Assembly (NCBI GenBank): GCA_003162055.1
Contig: PMNA01000017.1
Span: 213,782 to 258,530 of the forward strand
DNA length: 44,749 nucleotides
Direction of reading: 5' to 3'
From: Actinomycetota bacterium
GTDB taxonomy: Bacteria; Actinomycetota; Thermoleophilia; Gaiellales; Gaiellaceae
Of this stretch, positions 14,988 through 22,149 are shown one piece after another. The notes beneath the pieces are model-generated. The model searched no databases. It saw nothing but the letters and a program-made list of their open reading frames with translations, and was not told where the DNA came from. Made by a program: the position numbers and the translations under genes. Within the stretch, counting starts at the first letter, position 1, and each line of letters opens with the position of its first letter.

Positions 14988-16085
14988 ATGACTGAAAGCT
15001 CAGATTCAACTTCAACAATACGACGGTTCGCGGTTACCGGAACGCCTGGCGGCCCCGCGAGCAAGGATTTCTCGGAAGAGGTTGCGCGAACGCTCGAGAA
15101 GCGCGGCATGATGCGCATCGAGGATCCCGCGCAGGCCGATTTCGTGCTGCTGCTCTTTCCGACCGACAGTCCCTCGCCGATCCGCCGGCATTCGCGCGGC
15201 ACTTATGTCGCAGCCCTGCACGAGCGCGACGAGATGCCCGACGATCCGCTCGCTGCCGAGTATCCGCTGCTCGTGCGCGCGCTCGCGAACTCGGTTCTCT
15301 GTTACATCCCCGGCAAGGCCGTTACGGTCACGACGCCCGAGCGCGGAACCTTCCGCGCCGAGGCGCCCGCCTCCGAGCTGGCCGAGCGCCTGGTCGATCG
15401 GATCGAGCCGCTGGCCACCTCGCGCCTGGTGATCGACAACGAGTATGTGACCGATCTCGAGCCCGAGCTCTGGCAGGGCGACGAGCTGACCAAGGAGCTC
15501 GCCTGGGCTGGCGAGCAGCTGGACGGATTTGGCCTGCTGCCCGCGCCCTTCCCGGTGCACGAGCTACTGAGCGAGCGCGAGTTCCGGCACGTCAAGCGCC
15601 TTTGGGGGATCGGTGGTCTCTCCTATGGGAACCTCTCGATCCGCAAGGACGCGCAGCGTTACTGGATGAGCGCGAGCGGCGTGGACAAGAGCAATCTGAA
15701 AGAGATCGGGCGCGACATCCTGATGGTCTCGAACTACGACGCCAAGCAGGCGAAGATCATCCTGAGCGTGCCGCCGAACGTGGAGCCCCGCCGCGTCTCG
15801 GTCGATGCGATCGAGCACTGGATGATCTACCAGCGCCATCCCGAGGTCGGAGCGATCCTGCACGTTCACGCCTGGCTCGAGGGCGCGGCCGCGACCGAGA
15901 TCAACTTCCCCTGTGGCACCGAGGAGCTGGCCGTCGCCGTCTCGACGCTGCTCGACGCCGCGGCCGATCCCGGCCACGCGGTGATCGGCCTGCGCAACCA
16001 CGGCATTACGGCCACCGGCGATAACCTGCGCGAGATCATCGAGCGAGTCCAGCCGCGCCTGCAGCCGCAAGTACCGATGACCTGA
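14988..16085 (+). CDS. Class II aldolase/adducin-domain protein with extra N-terminal domain
   Basis: 365 residues. The C-terminal half (about 185-360) is a class II aldolase/adducin fold: GGLSYGNLSIRKDAQRYWMS, MSASGVDKSNLKEIG, the zinc-ligand pair in GAILHVHAW, and the third His in AVIGLRNHGITATG. Such domains act as metal-dependent aldolases or sugar-phosphate epimerases. The N-terminal half of about 185 residues is not one I recognise (FVLLLFPTDSPSPIRRHSRG, LVRALANSVLCYIPGK); it resembles a Rossmann-like module, so the whole may be a fusion. The substrate cannot be named. The start ATG is 67 bp from the right end of the transposon, so its promoter may have been disturbed. A hairpin overlaps the stop codon. 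Confidence 0.75.
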   Translation: MTESSDSTSTIRRFAVTGTPGGPASKDFSEEVARTLEKRGMMRIEDPAQADFVLLLFPTDSPSPIRRHSRGTYVAALHERDEMPDDPLAAEYPLLVRALANSVLCYIPGKAVTVTTPERGTFRAEAPASELAERLVDRIEPLATSRLVIDNEYVTDLEPELWQGDELTKELAWAGEQLDGFGLLPAPFPVHELLSEREFRHVKRLWGIGGLSYGNLSIRKDAQRYWMSASGVDKSNLKEIGRDILMVSNYDAKQAKIILSVPPNVEPRRVSVDAIEHWMIYQRHPEVGAILHVHAWLEGAAATEINFPCGTEELAVAVSTLLDAAADPGHAVIGLRNHGITATGDNLREIIERVQPRLQPQVPMT

Positions 16086-16115
16086 CTGGCCGCGCTCAAC
16101 GGCGCGCCCAGTCAG
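16082..16115. terminator. Bidirectional terminator between convergent genes
   Basis: Inverted repeat CTGACTGG..GCGC / GCGC..CCAGTCAG overlapping the stop of the aldolase-like gene and lying 25 bp beyond the stop of the epimerase gene on the other strand. The symmetric stem fits a shared terminator. Confidence 0.6.
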
Positions 16116-16139
16116 CGGGTCGTCAATTGAAACGAGCTC

Positions 16140-17087
16140 TCAGAGCGATTCGAGCACGTAGCGAATCGTGTCGCCGAGCGTCTCGTCGATCGCTCGCGGC
16201 GTGAAACCGAGCTCCCGCCCGGCCTTGGCCGGGTCGGCGCACCACCAACGGGCGGCAACGCGGACGTAGCCCGCTGTGGCCGGCCAGGGGATGACTGAGG
16301 TGAAGGCGATGCCGAGCTTCGCCGGCAGCTTCAGCTGGTACCGCTTGCGCCCGGCGATCTCGCCCACACGGGCGAAGAACTCGGCGTGGCTCATGTTCCC
16401 TTCGCGGCTGGCGAGCACGTAGCGTTCGCCAGCCTTGCCGCGCTCGGCGGCGGCGACCAGGCCCAGCGCGGTGTCGCGCACATCAACCAGGTTCAAGCCA
16501 CCGTCAACGATGAAGGGAAGGCGACCGCGCAGATAGGAGCGGATCGGCCAGGTCGTGCCGCCGCGGCTATCACCCGGGCCGACGATATAGCTCGGGTTGA
16601 CGATGACCACATCGCGCCCGGCCCCGGCGGCTTCGAGCGCGTAGCGCTCGCCGACGATCTTGCTTGCCGAGTAGGGCAGCGAGTCGGCATCGGGCGGCGG
16701 CTTGTGCATCTCGTCGATCAGATCGTCGGGGCCCGAGCCCGGGCCCAGCGTCGCGACGCTGGCAACGTGCACGACGCGGGCGGCAGGATCGACTAGCTCT
16801 AGGAGCCTGCGCGCGCCCTCGACGTTGGTCTCCATCAAGCGTGCACGATCGCGTCGTTCGTGCGCGACCAGCCCAGCCACGTGGTAGACGAGCTCACAAC
16901 CGTCGGCGGCTTTGCGCAGGCCCTCCGCGTCGTCCATCGCGACCCGTACGGGCTCGGCTCCGAGCGCCGCCAGCTTGTCCAGCGCCGCTTCGTTCCGCCC
17001 CAGCGCTCGTACCTCCCCTCCCTGCTCGCGCAGAATCCGCACCAGCTCCGAGCCGAGGAAGCCGGTCGCGCCGGTGACGCAGATCAC
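16140..17087 (-). CDS. NAD-dependent epimerase/dehydratase (extended SDR)
   Basis: 315 residues from the GTG at 17087. An N-terminal Rossmann fold has the nucleotide motif VTGATGFLGSELVRIL. Further motifs are VYHVAGLVAHERRDRA and MLETNVEG-like 'METNVEGARRLLEL'. The catalytic YSASK (Tyr-xxx-Lys) is followed by VIVNPSYIVGPGD. It belongs to the atypical/extended SDR group acting on nucleotide sugars, sterols or flavonoid-like substrates; the exact substrate is unknown. The GTG overlaps the TGA of the VKOR gene (GTGA), so the three genes DsbA-VKOR-epimerase are coupled. A longer frame upstream exists but runs through VKOR and has no family similarity. Confidence 0.85.
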   Translation of the reverse strand: MICVTGATGFLGSELVRILREQGGEVRALGRNEAALDKLAALGAEPVRVAMDDAEGLRKAADGCELVYHVAGLVAHERRDRARLMETNVEGARRLLELVDPAARVVHVASVATLGPGSGPDDLIDEMHKPPPDADSLPYSASKIVGERYALEAAGAGRDVVIVNPSYIVGPGDSRGGTTWPIRSYLRGRLPFIVDGGLNLVDVRDTALGLVAAAERGKAGERYVLASREGNMSHAEFFARVGEIAGRKRYQLKLPAKLGIAFTSVIPWPATAGYVRVAARWWCADPAKAGRELGFTPRAIDETLGDTIRYVLESL

Positions 17088-17512
17088 ACAGACCCGTTCT
17101 TCTGGCGCTCGTCCGTGGAGAGAAGCCAGGCGATCGCCAGCGGGGCGAGCACTAACGAGACGATCTCGTTCGAGACGCACCAGGTGCAGTAGTGACCGAT
17201 CTCGTGCGCCTGGATGTAGAACAGGTAGGCGTTGAAGCCGAGCGCGACGAGCGCGAGCATCGCCCCCGCCTGCCTGGCGAGCGGATGGCGCACTAGCGTC
17301 GTCGTGAAGATGCTCAGGTAGGTGAGCAACCCAAGCAGGGCGACCGGGACCCCGAACAGCTTCGACCAGCGCGAGTTCTGCACGATCTCGCAGCCGCTCG
17401 TCGGGCAAACCGGCGGGCTCCCCTTGAAGTGCGTGTAGGTGAGGTAGCCGGCTATGCCCGCTCCGATCAGAACGAGGGCCGCGACCGCCCAGCGTAGGTA
17501 GCGCTCTCTCAT
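17084..17512 (-). CDS. Vitamin K epoxide reductase (VKOR) family membrane protein
   Basis: 142 residues with four to five membrane helices. The bacterial VKOR signature is complete: loop cysteines in PPVCPTSGCEIVQNSRWSKLFG, the conserved Ser in QNS, and the redox CxxC in GHYCTWCVSNE. It re-oxidises DsbA-like proteins at the outer face of the membrane using a quinone, replacing DsbB in actinobacteria. It lies between and overlaps both neighbours (ATGA with the DsbA-like gene, GTGA with the epimerase), so the DsbA-like protein encoded just before is its natural partner. Confidence 0.95.
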   Translation of the reverse strand: MRERYLRWAVAALVLIGAGIAGYLTYTHFKGSPPVCPTSGCEIVQNSRWSKLFGVPVALLGLLTYLSIFTTTLVRHPLARQAGAMLALVALGFNAYLFYIQAHEIGHYCTWCVSNEIVSLVLAPLAIAWLLSTDERQKNGSV

Positions 17513-18228
17513 TTCTTCAGCTGGGCATCGATGGCCGCGGCGAAGACAGAGAACGGTTGAGCGCCGATGATCTCCTCGGGCTTCGAGCCGGCGCGCTCGA
17601 GCAGGAAGGTGGGCGTCGAGAACGTCTTCCCGATTTTCGCCAGAGCGAGCTGCTTTGCAGCATCGATCATCGGAACCACCGCGTTCGTGTTGGTGGCCGC
17701 CAGCGCCTTGTTCGCATCGAGCTTGTCCACGGACTGAGCGATGCCCCTGAGGAAGGGGTCGGTGGCATAGCCGCTGCCCTCGGTTGCCTGGTTCTCGAAC
17801 TCCAGCTCTACCACATCCCAGAGCCTGTTCTGGAGACCGGCCGCCTGTGCGAGTCTGATCATTCGCTCCGAATCCGTGCCTCCCGTGATCAGATCTATGA
17901 CGTCAACGCCCCTGTACTCGAGACGGAGCTTTCCGCTGCGAACGTAGTTCTGGACGATAGTGGGGAAAGTATCTCGAGCAAACTTGCCACACCATGGGCA
18001 CTGCGGATCGGAGAATTCGACCAGGGTGAGCTTGGCATTGGAATTACCGAGCTCGATTCCCTTCTGAGGAATGCCCCGCAGCATGTCGGCGACCGAGTCG
18101 GTGTTGATGTTCTCGGCGCTGGGTTTCTTGGTGTTGTTACTGATCTGGCTGGCCACGACAAGCGCGACCACCAGCACGATCGCTCCCCCAACGATTGCCA
18201 GAACTGGTGCAAGTCTGTCGCGCTTCAC
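17509..18228 (-). CDS. Membrane-anchored DsbA-family thiol oxidoreductase
   Basis: 239 residues. A single N-terminal membrane helix (about 8-27, LAPVLAIVGGAIVLVVALVV) anchors a thioredoxin-fold domain outside the cell. The active site CPWC is in VEFSDPQCPWCGKFA; a helical insertion and the cis-Pro loop (FSTPTFLLER) follow. It forms disulfides in exported proteins. It starts at GTG 18228 behind AGGAGG and overlaps the VKOR gene by ATGA, so oxidant and re-oxidant are co-expressed. It is divergent from the histidine kinase gene with a 136-bp gap. Confidence 0.93.
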   Translation of the reverse strand: MKRDRLAPVLAIVGGAIVLVVALVVASQISNNTKKPSAENINTDSVADMLRGIPQKGIELGNSNAKLTLVEFSDPQCPWCGKFARDTFPTIVQNYVRSGKLRLEYRGVDVIDLITGGTDSERMIRLAQAAGLQNRLWDVVELEFENQATEGSGYATDPFLRGIAQSVDKLDANKALAATNTNAVVPMIDAAKQLALAKIGKTFSTPTFLLERAGSKPEEIIGAQPFSVFAAAIDAQLKK

Positions 18229-18364
18229 CGTTTTCCTCCTCGATTCGCCGGCATCACCCGTATTCGTTCCGCAAAGAGTATTCGACGCGAGCGGCGTTGG
18301 GGCGTGAGGTAGCGAGTGACTTCGCAGGATTTGGAGATACGGGCTCCGGGCTGCTGTAGGGATA

Positions 18365-19918
18365 ATGGAGCACGTGATATCGGATTTCGAGCATCTGAGT
18401 CAGGATCGCCTGCGGGCGCTGGTCGGCGCCGGCATCGAGTTGAACTCGGAGCTCTCGCTCGAAGGCGTGCTGGCCCGGCTGGTTGAATCCGCCGCCCGGC
18501 TGACCGGTGCCCGCCAAGCTCTGCTGGAGGTCGCGGCCCAGCCGGACGACGTTCCCGCGCGCACCGTCAGCTACGGGATGAGCGACGCGGGCAGTGCGCC
18601 TGCCAAGCTCGGCCCGGGCGCGCCGGGAAGCTTGAGCGCGCCGATCGTGATCAGGGGCACGATTTTCGGCAATCTCCAGCTCGGCAGCAAGCGAAGCGGC
18701 CAGCTGTTCAGCGCCGAAGACGACGAGCTTCTGCGGGCACTGGCCGACCAGGCCGCCGTCGCAATCGAGAACGCGCGCCTCTACGAGGCGCAGGCCTGGT
18801 GGACGGCGCAGCTCGAGTCGCTGAACGAGATCGGGAACGCCCTGGTGCGCGAGACCGATCTGAGCCGTCTGTTGGAGCTCATCTGCCAGCGCCTGCGCAA
18901 GCTGCTGGGAACACGCCTGGTAGCGATCGGGGTACCGGCCGGCGAGGACGAGCTTCGCTTCGCGGCCGCCGACGGCGAGGGAAGTGAAGGAATCCTCGAA
19001 CTGAGGGTTTCGCGGCGGCACTCGAAGCTCGGGCAAGCGCTCGAGCAGCGTCGGAGCGAGCGCGTCGACGCGAGTGACGACTCGGGGCTGAACGCGGAGA
19101 TCTCGCAGAAAACCGGAATCCACGCCGGACTGTGGGTGCCGCTCCTGGTGCGCGAGCGTGCCATCGGCGTGATCCTGGTCGTCGACCGGCTGGGCGCCGA
19201 TCCACACTTCACGGACAGCGACCTGCGGCTGGCGGAGGTGTTCGCGGCGCGCGCCGCCGTCGCCGTGGAGATGTCCGAGCGAGTTGCCCGCGATGCTCTG
19301 CGCCGCGTCGTCGCCGCGCAGGAGCTGGAGCGCCGCCGCCTCTCGCGCGAGCTGCACGACGAGACGGGGCAGACGCTCACCTCGGTGCTGCTGGGACTGA
19401 AGGCGATCGAGCAGGCACCGGACTCCAAGCAGGCACGCGCGGAGGTCGAGCGGCTGCACGAGCTGGTGACCCAGGCGCTGCAGGATGTTCGCCGCCTCGC
19501 GGTCGAGCTGCGGCCCAAGGCGCTCGACGACTTCGGGCTCTTGCCGGCCCTGAAGCGCCTCGGCTCGGGCTTCAGCGAGCAGACCGGGATCCGCGTGGAG
19601 GTCGAATCCCTCCTCGGCGAAGAGCGACTTCCGAGCGAGATCGAGACGGCGCTCTACCGCATCGTCCAGGAGTCGTTGACCAACGTCGTCAAGCACGCGC
19701 GCGCCAGCTCGGTTAGCGTTTTGGTCACGCGCAAGAGCGGTAGTGTGGTCGCTGTGATCGAAGACGACGGGCGAGGCTTCGACGCCGGAGCCGGCCGCGA
19801 CGAGGGTCTCGGCCTGGTGGGAATGGAGGAACGCGTGGCGCTGCTGGATGGACGGCTACAGATCGAATCGAGCGAAGGCTCGGGCACGACCGTCGTGGCG
19901 GAGGTCCCGCTGAGATGA
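18365..19918 (+). CDS. GAF-domain sensor histidine kinase (NarX/DevS type)
   Basis: 517 residues with no membrane helix. Two GAF domains (about 20-150 and 165-305) are followed by a HisKA_3 dimerisation helix with phospho-acceptor His331 in RRRLSRELHDETGQTL. The HATPase domain (about 425-517) has the N-box ALYRIVQESLTNVVKHA and the glycine box VIEDDGRGFDAG, then GLGLVGMEERV. It senses a soluble cytoplasmic signal (redox, gas or small molecule in related DevS-type kinases; no haem ligand could be assigned). It overlaps the response regulator gene by ATGA, so they form one two-component system. Confidence 0.93.
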   Translation: MEHVISDFEHLSQDRLRALVGAGIELNSELSLEGVLARLVESAARLTGARQALLEVAAQPDDVPARTVSYGMSDAGSAPAKLGPGAPGSLSAPIVIRGTIFGNLQLGSKRSGQLFSAEDDELLRALADQAAVAIENARLYEAQAWWTAQLESLNEIGNALVRETDLSRLLELICQRLRKLLGTRLVAIGVPAGEDELRFAAADGEGSEGILELRVSRRHSKLGQALEQRRSERVDASDDSGLNAEISQKTGIHAGLWVPLLVRERAIGVILVVDRLGADPHFTDSDLRLAEVFAARAAVAVEMSERVARDALRRVVAAQELERRRLSRELHDETGQTLTSVLLGLKAIEQAPDSKQARAEVERLHELVTQALQDVRRLAVELRPKALDDFGLLPALKRLGSGFSEQTGIRVEVESLLGEERLPSEIETALYRIVQESLTNVVKHARASSVSVLVTRKSGSVVAVIEDDGRGFDAGAGRDEGLGLVGMEERVALLDGRLQIESSEGSGTTVVAEVPLR

Positions 19919-20577
19919 TCCGCGTTCTGATCGTCGACGACCACGCGGTGGTGCGGGCCGGGCTACGCCACGTGCTCGACTCGGCGACCGACATCGAGAC
20001 CGTGGGCGAGGCCGGCGACGGGCGCGAGGCCGTTTTCGAGGCTCGCTCGCGCAAGCCGGACGTGATTCTCGTGGACGTGGTGATGCCCGGAAAGAGCGGC
20101 ATCGAAGTGACACCGGAGCTGCTCAAGGAGTCGCCCTCGTCGAAGGTGCTGGTGCTTTCGATGCAGGACGATCCCAGTTACGTGCGCGAGGCGTTCGCGG
20201 CCGGTGCGAGCGGCTACGTGCTCAAGGAGGCGGCCGGCGGAGAGCTGATCAACGCCGTGCGGGAGGTCGCCCGTGGCGGCCGCTACGTTCATCCCGAGCT
20301 GGGCGCGCGCCTGATCGAGGCCGAGGCCAAGGAACGGGCGGAGGCCGAGCTGGATCCTCTCTCCGAGCGGGAGCGCGAGGTACTGCGTCTGCTCGCGCTC
20401 GGGCACACCAACCAGGAGATCGCCAAGAAGCTCTACATCTCGGTACGCACCGCCGAGACGCACCGAGCCCACATCATGCAGAAGCTGCGCCTGGGCACGC
20501 GCGCAGAGCTCGTTCGCTACGCGCTGGAGCGAGGATTGCTCGACGCCGCGCGACGCGGCGAAGACGAGTCCGAGTGA
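19915..20577 (+). CDS. NarL/LuxR-family response regulator
   Basis: 220 residues. The receiver domain (1-120) has acidic residues in IVDDHAVVRAG, phospho-acceptor Asp54 in ILVDVVMPGKSG and the Lys of GYVLKEAAGG. A LuxR-type helix-turn-helix (about 147-210; LSEREREVLRLLALGHTNQEI and ISVRTAETHRAHIMQKL) binds DNA. It is the direct partner of the GAF kinase through a 4-base ATGA overlap. Its stop is followed at once by a hairpin and copy 2 of the dispersed 3'-end repeat. Confidence 0.96.
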   Translation: MIRVLIVDDHAVVRAGLRHVLDSATDIETVGEAGDGREAVFEARSRKPDVILVDVVMPGKSGIEVTPELLKESPSSKVLVLSMQDDPSYVREAFAAGASGYVLKEAAGGELINAVREVARGGRYVHPELGARLIEAEAKERAEAELDPLSEREREVLRLLALGHTNQEIAKKLYISVRTAETHRAHIMQKLRLGTRAELVRYALERGLLDAARRGEDESE

Positions 20578-20578
20578 G

Positions 20579-20679
20579 CCGCGAAAAGTCCGCCCCCTAC
20601 GCGGGCATGACGACTTTCCGCGGAATTCTTGAAGGAAAGCCGTAGTGAACCGCAGCCGCGCATGTCGGCTGCGGCGGCA
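20579..20679 (+). repeat. Dispersed 3'-end repeat, copy 2 (short form)
   Basis: Hairpin CCGCGAAAAGTC / GACTTTCCGCGG (20579-20590 with 20612-20623) directly after the response-regulator stop, then the 35-bp palindrome block at 20645-20679, two bases different from copy 1. The middle block seen in the other copies is absent. The hairpin arms match those of copy 4. Confidence 0.8.
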
Positions 20680-20768
20680 GTCAGGCGATTTTGCCCTGCG
20701 GATTTTCCCTATCGCCAATCGGTAGCGCTGACGATGGACGCGCTCGCTGCGGAAGAGACAATGCGCGC

Positions 20769-21083
20769 GTGGACAGTTACGGAGTCGTCTGGCAGCAGAA
20801 CAATCGTCCGCCACTGGCAGGGAAGCTCGAGCTCGATCGATCACGGCTGCAGCTCGAGGGCAACGATCACAGCGAGCTTGCCCTCTACACTCTTCCCTAT
20901 CGCGACCTGGCCGGCGTTCGCGTAGGGCGGGAACGCGGCGACCGGCTCGACGGCCGGCCGACGCTTCTGCTCGAACGCTCCAACGGTGACACGCTCCGTA
21001 TCGCCTCGCTGACTCAGGCCGGAATCGTGCGCGAGATCGCCGAGCGACTGGCGACCCTGGAAACCGGGCCACGCGTCGCCTGA
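20769..21083 (+). CDS. Small PH-like protein of unknown function
   Basis: About 104 residues from GTG 20769 (VDSYGVVWQQNNRPPLAG). GGAAGAGA lies about 12 bases upstream, a rather long spacing, and the frame is open further upstream through the repeat, so the start is uncertain. The protein is a compact beta-rich module ending in one helix: GKLELDRSRLQLEG, LPYRDLAGVRVGRERGDRLDGRP, LLLERSNGDTLRIASL and IVREIAERLATL. This order of strands plus a C-terminal helix looks like a PH-like or GRAM-type fold. No catalytic motif is visible. It follows the two-component operon after a terminator. Confidence 0.6.
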   Translation: MDSYGVVWQQNNRPPLAGKLELDRSRLQLEGNDHSELALYTLPYRDLAGVRVGRERGDRLDGRPTLLLERSNGDTLRIASLTQAGIVREIAERLATLETGPRVA

Positions 21084-21178
21084 CGCGTCGATAGCGGTAA
21101 GTCCGGGGTGGTATTGCGGCGAAAAACCAGTCACTATGGGCTGGATCGATCGACACCGAACGAGCCGGAGAGTGACAC

Positions 21179-21952
21179 GTGCGTTGCCTTGGACTACATG
21201 GATTGGGATTGATTGCCGCGGTAGTGGCAGTCGGAGCGCTGGGCGCCTCCGCCGCGATGCCTGCGCAGACGACACGGCCGCACGCCCACTACACCTTCTA
21301 CATCTACAAGGCCAAGGTTGGCGTCAAGGGCGGCACGAATCTGAGTAACGCCTACAGCAGCACGGGCTCCACAGGCGACGTCAAGCACGAGAGCTCGACG
21401 AGCTCTTTCAGCATCGACGCGAATATCCCCTCGCTGATTTTCTACACGGGCAAGCCCCCGAGCGGCGCGGCGCACACATCGGAGAGCGGCGCCGCGACCA
21501 CCATCAACGGGACCTGGACCGACCAGGGCGAAAAGTGGCTGGATCCCGGGCACGGCACGTTGGAGCCTTTCACCTGCAGCGGCAAGGTCGCCTCGACCGC
21601 CCCTCCGGGAAACATGAGCCTCACGACGACGCGAGGCTCCTCAAAATACACGGTCAACCTCCGGATACAGACGGTGCAGATGACCAACAATCCGCCGGAC
21701 GCCTGCCCTAATGATTCGCGCGCGCCGTCGCTGGGAGGGATCGAGTCTGATGTTTACAGGACCCAGTTCTCGATCCCGAAGAGCAAGCTCGGTAAGAAGA
21801 AGTTCGCCGTGAATTTCAGCGGCCCGCTCGCCAAGTACCGCTCGTACCTCTCCGTTGTCTGCAGCGGTAACGAGAGCGGCTGCAGCTACAACATGGCCTG
21901 GCACGGCAACGTGCACTTCACCCGCACGCGCATGCTCAAGGTCGCGTACTGA
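21179..21952 (+). CDS. Secreted protein of unknown function
   Basis: 257 residues from GTG 21179. A signal peptide with h-region GLIAAVVAVGALGASAAM precedes a Ser/Thr/Gly-rich mature chain. The mature chain has four cysteines (PFTCSGKV, PDACPNDS, SVVCSGNESGCSYNMAWHG) that could form two disulfides, in keeping with the DsbA/VKOR system encoded nearby. A conserved-looking closing segment reads HFTRTRMLKVAY. I do not recognise the family. It lies alone between copies 2 and 3 of the dispersed repeat, which face each other. Confidence 0.65.
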   Translation: MRCLGLHGLGLIAAVVAVGALGASAAMPAQTTRPHAHYTFYIYKAKVGVKGGTNLSNAYSSTGSTGDVKHESSTSSFSIDANIPSLIFYTGKPPSGAAHTSESGAATTINGTWTDQGEKWLDPGHGTLEPFTCSGKVASTAPPGNMSLTTTRGSSKYTVNLRIQTVQMTNNPPDACPNDSRAPSLGGIESDVYRTQFSIPKSKLGKKKFAVNFSGPLAKYRSYLSVVCSGNESGCSYNMAWHGNVHFTRTRMLKVAY

Positions 21953-21962
21953 CGACATTTCC

Positions 21963-22146
21963 TGCCGCCGCAGCCGACATGCGCGGCCGCGGTTCACGAA
22001 ACGCCGTCCTCAACCTCTACACAGCGAACACTGACCACGAGCGCGGCCAGCCGAGTGCGCAACTAGGAGCAGACAAGGCACCAGCGCCGCAGGCGCTGTG
22101 ACTCGTACGCCAGATTTCGCCGACGAAAATCGAAGATTCTCGTCGG
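21963..22146 (-). repeat. Dispersed 3'-end repeat, copy 3
   Basis: Read on the - strand from the stop of the Pat-like gene: hairpin CCGACGAGAATC / GATTTTCGTCGG with a three-base loop (22135-22146 with 22120-22131), starting three bases after the stop codon; a middle block at 22042-22107 with GTCTGCTCCTAG and GCGCACTCGGCTGGCC; then the 35-bp palindrome at 21963-21997. Middle block and palindrome align with copies 1 and 4. Confidence 0.82.
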
Positions 22147-22149
22147 TTG

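Noticed and set aside
17088-17408. N-terminal extension of the epimerase
   Set aside because: It runs antisense-frame through VKOR; the Rossmann motif begins right at the GTG coupled to the VKOR stop.
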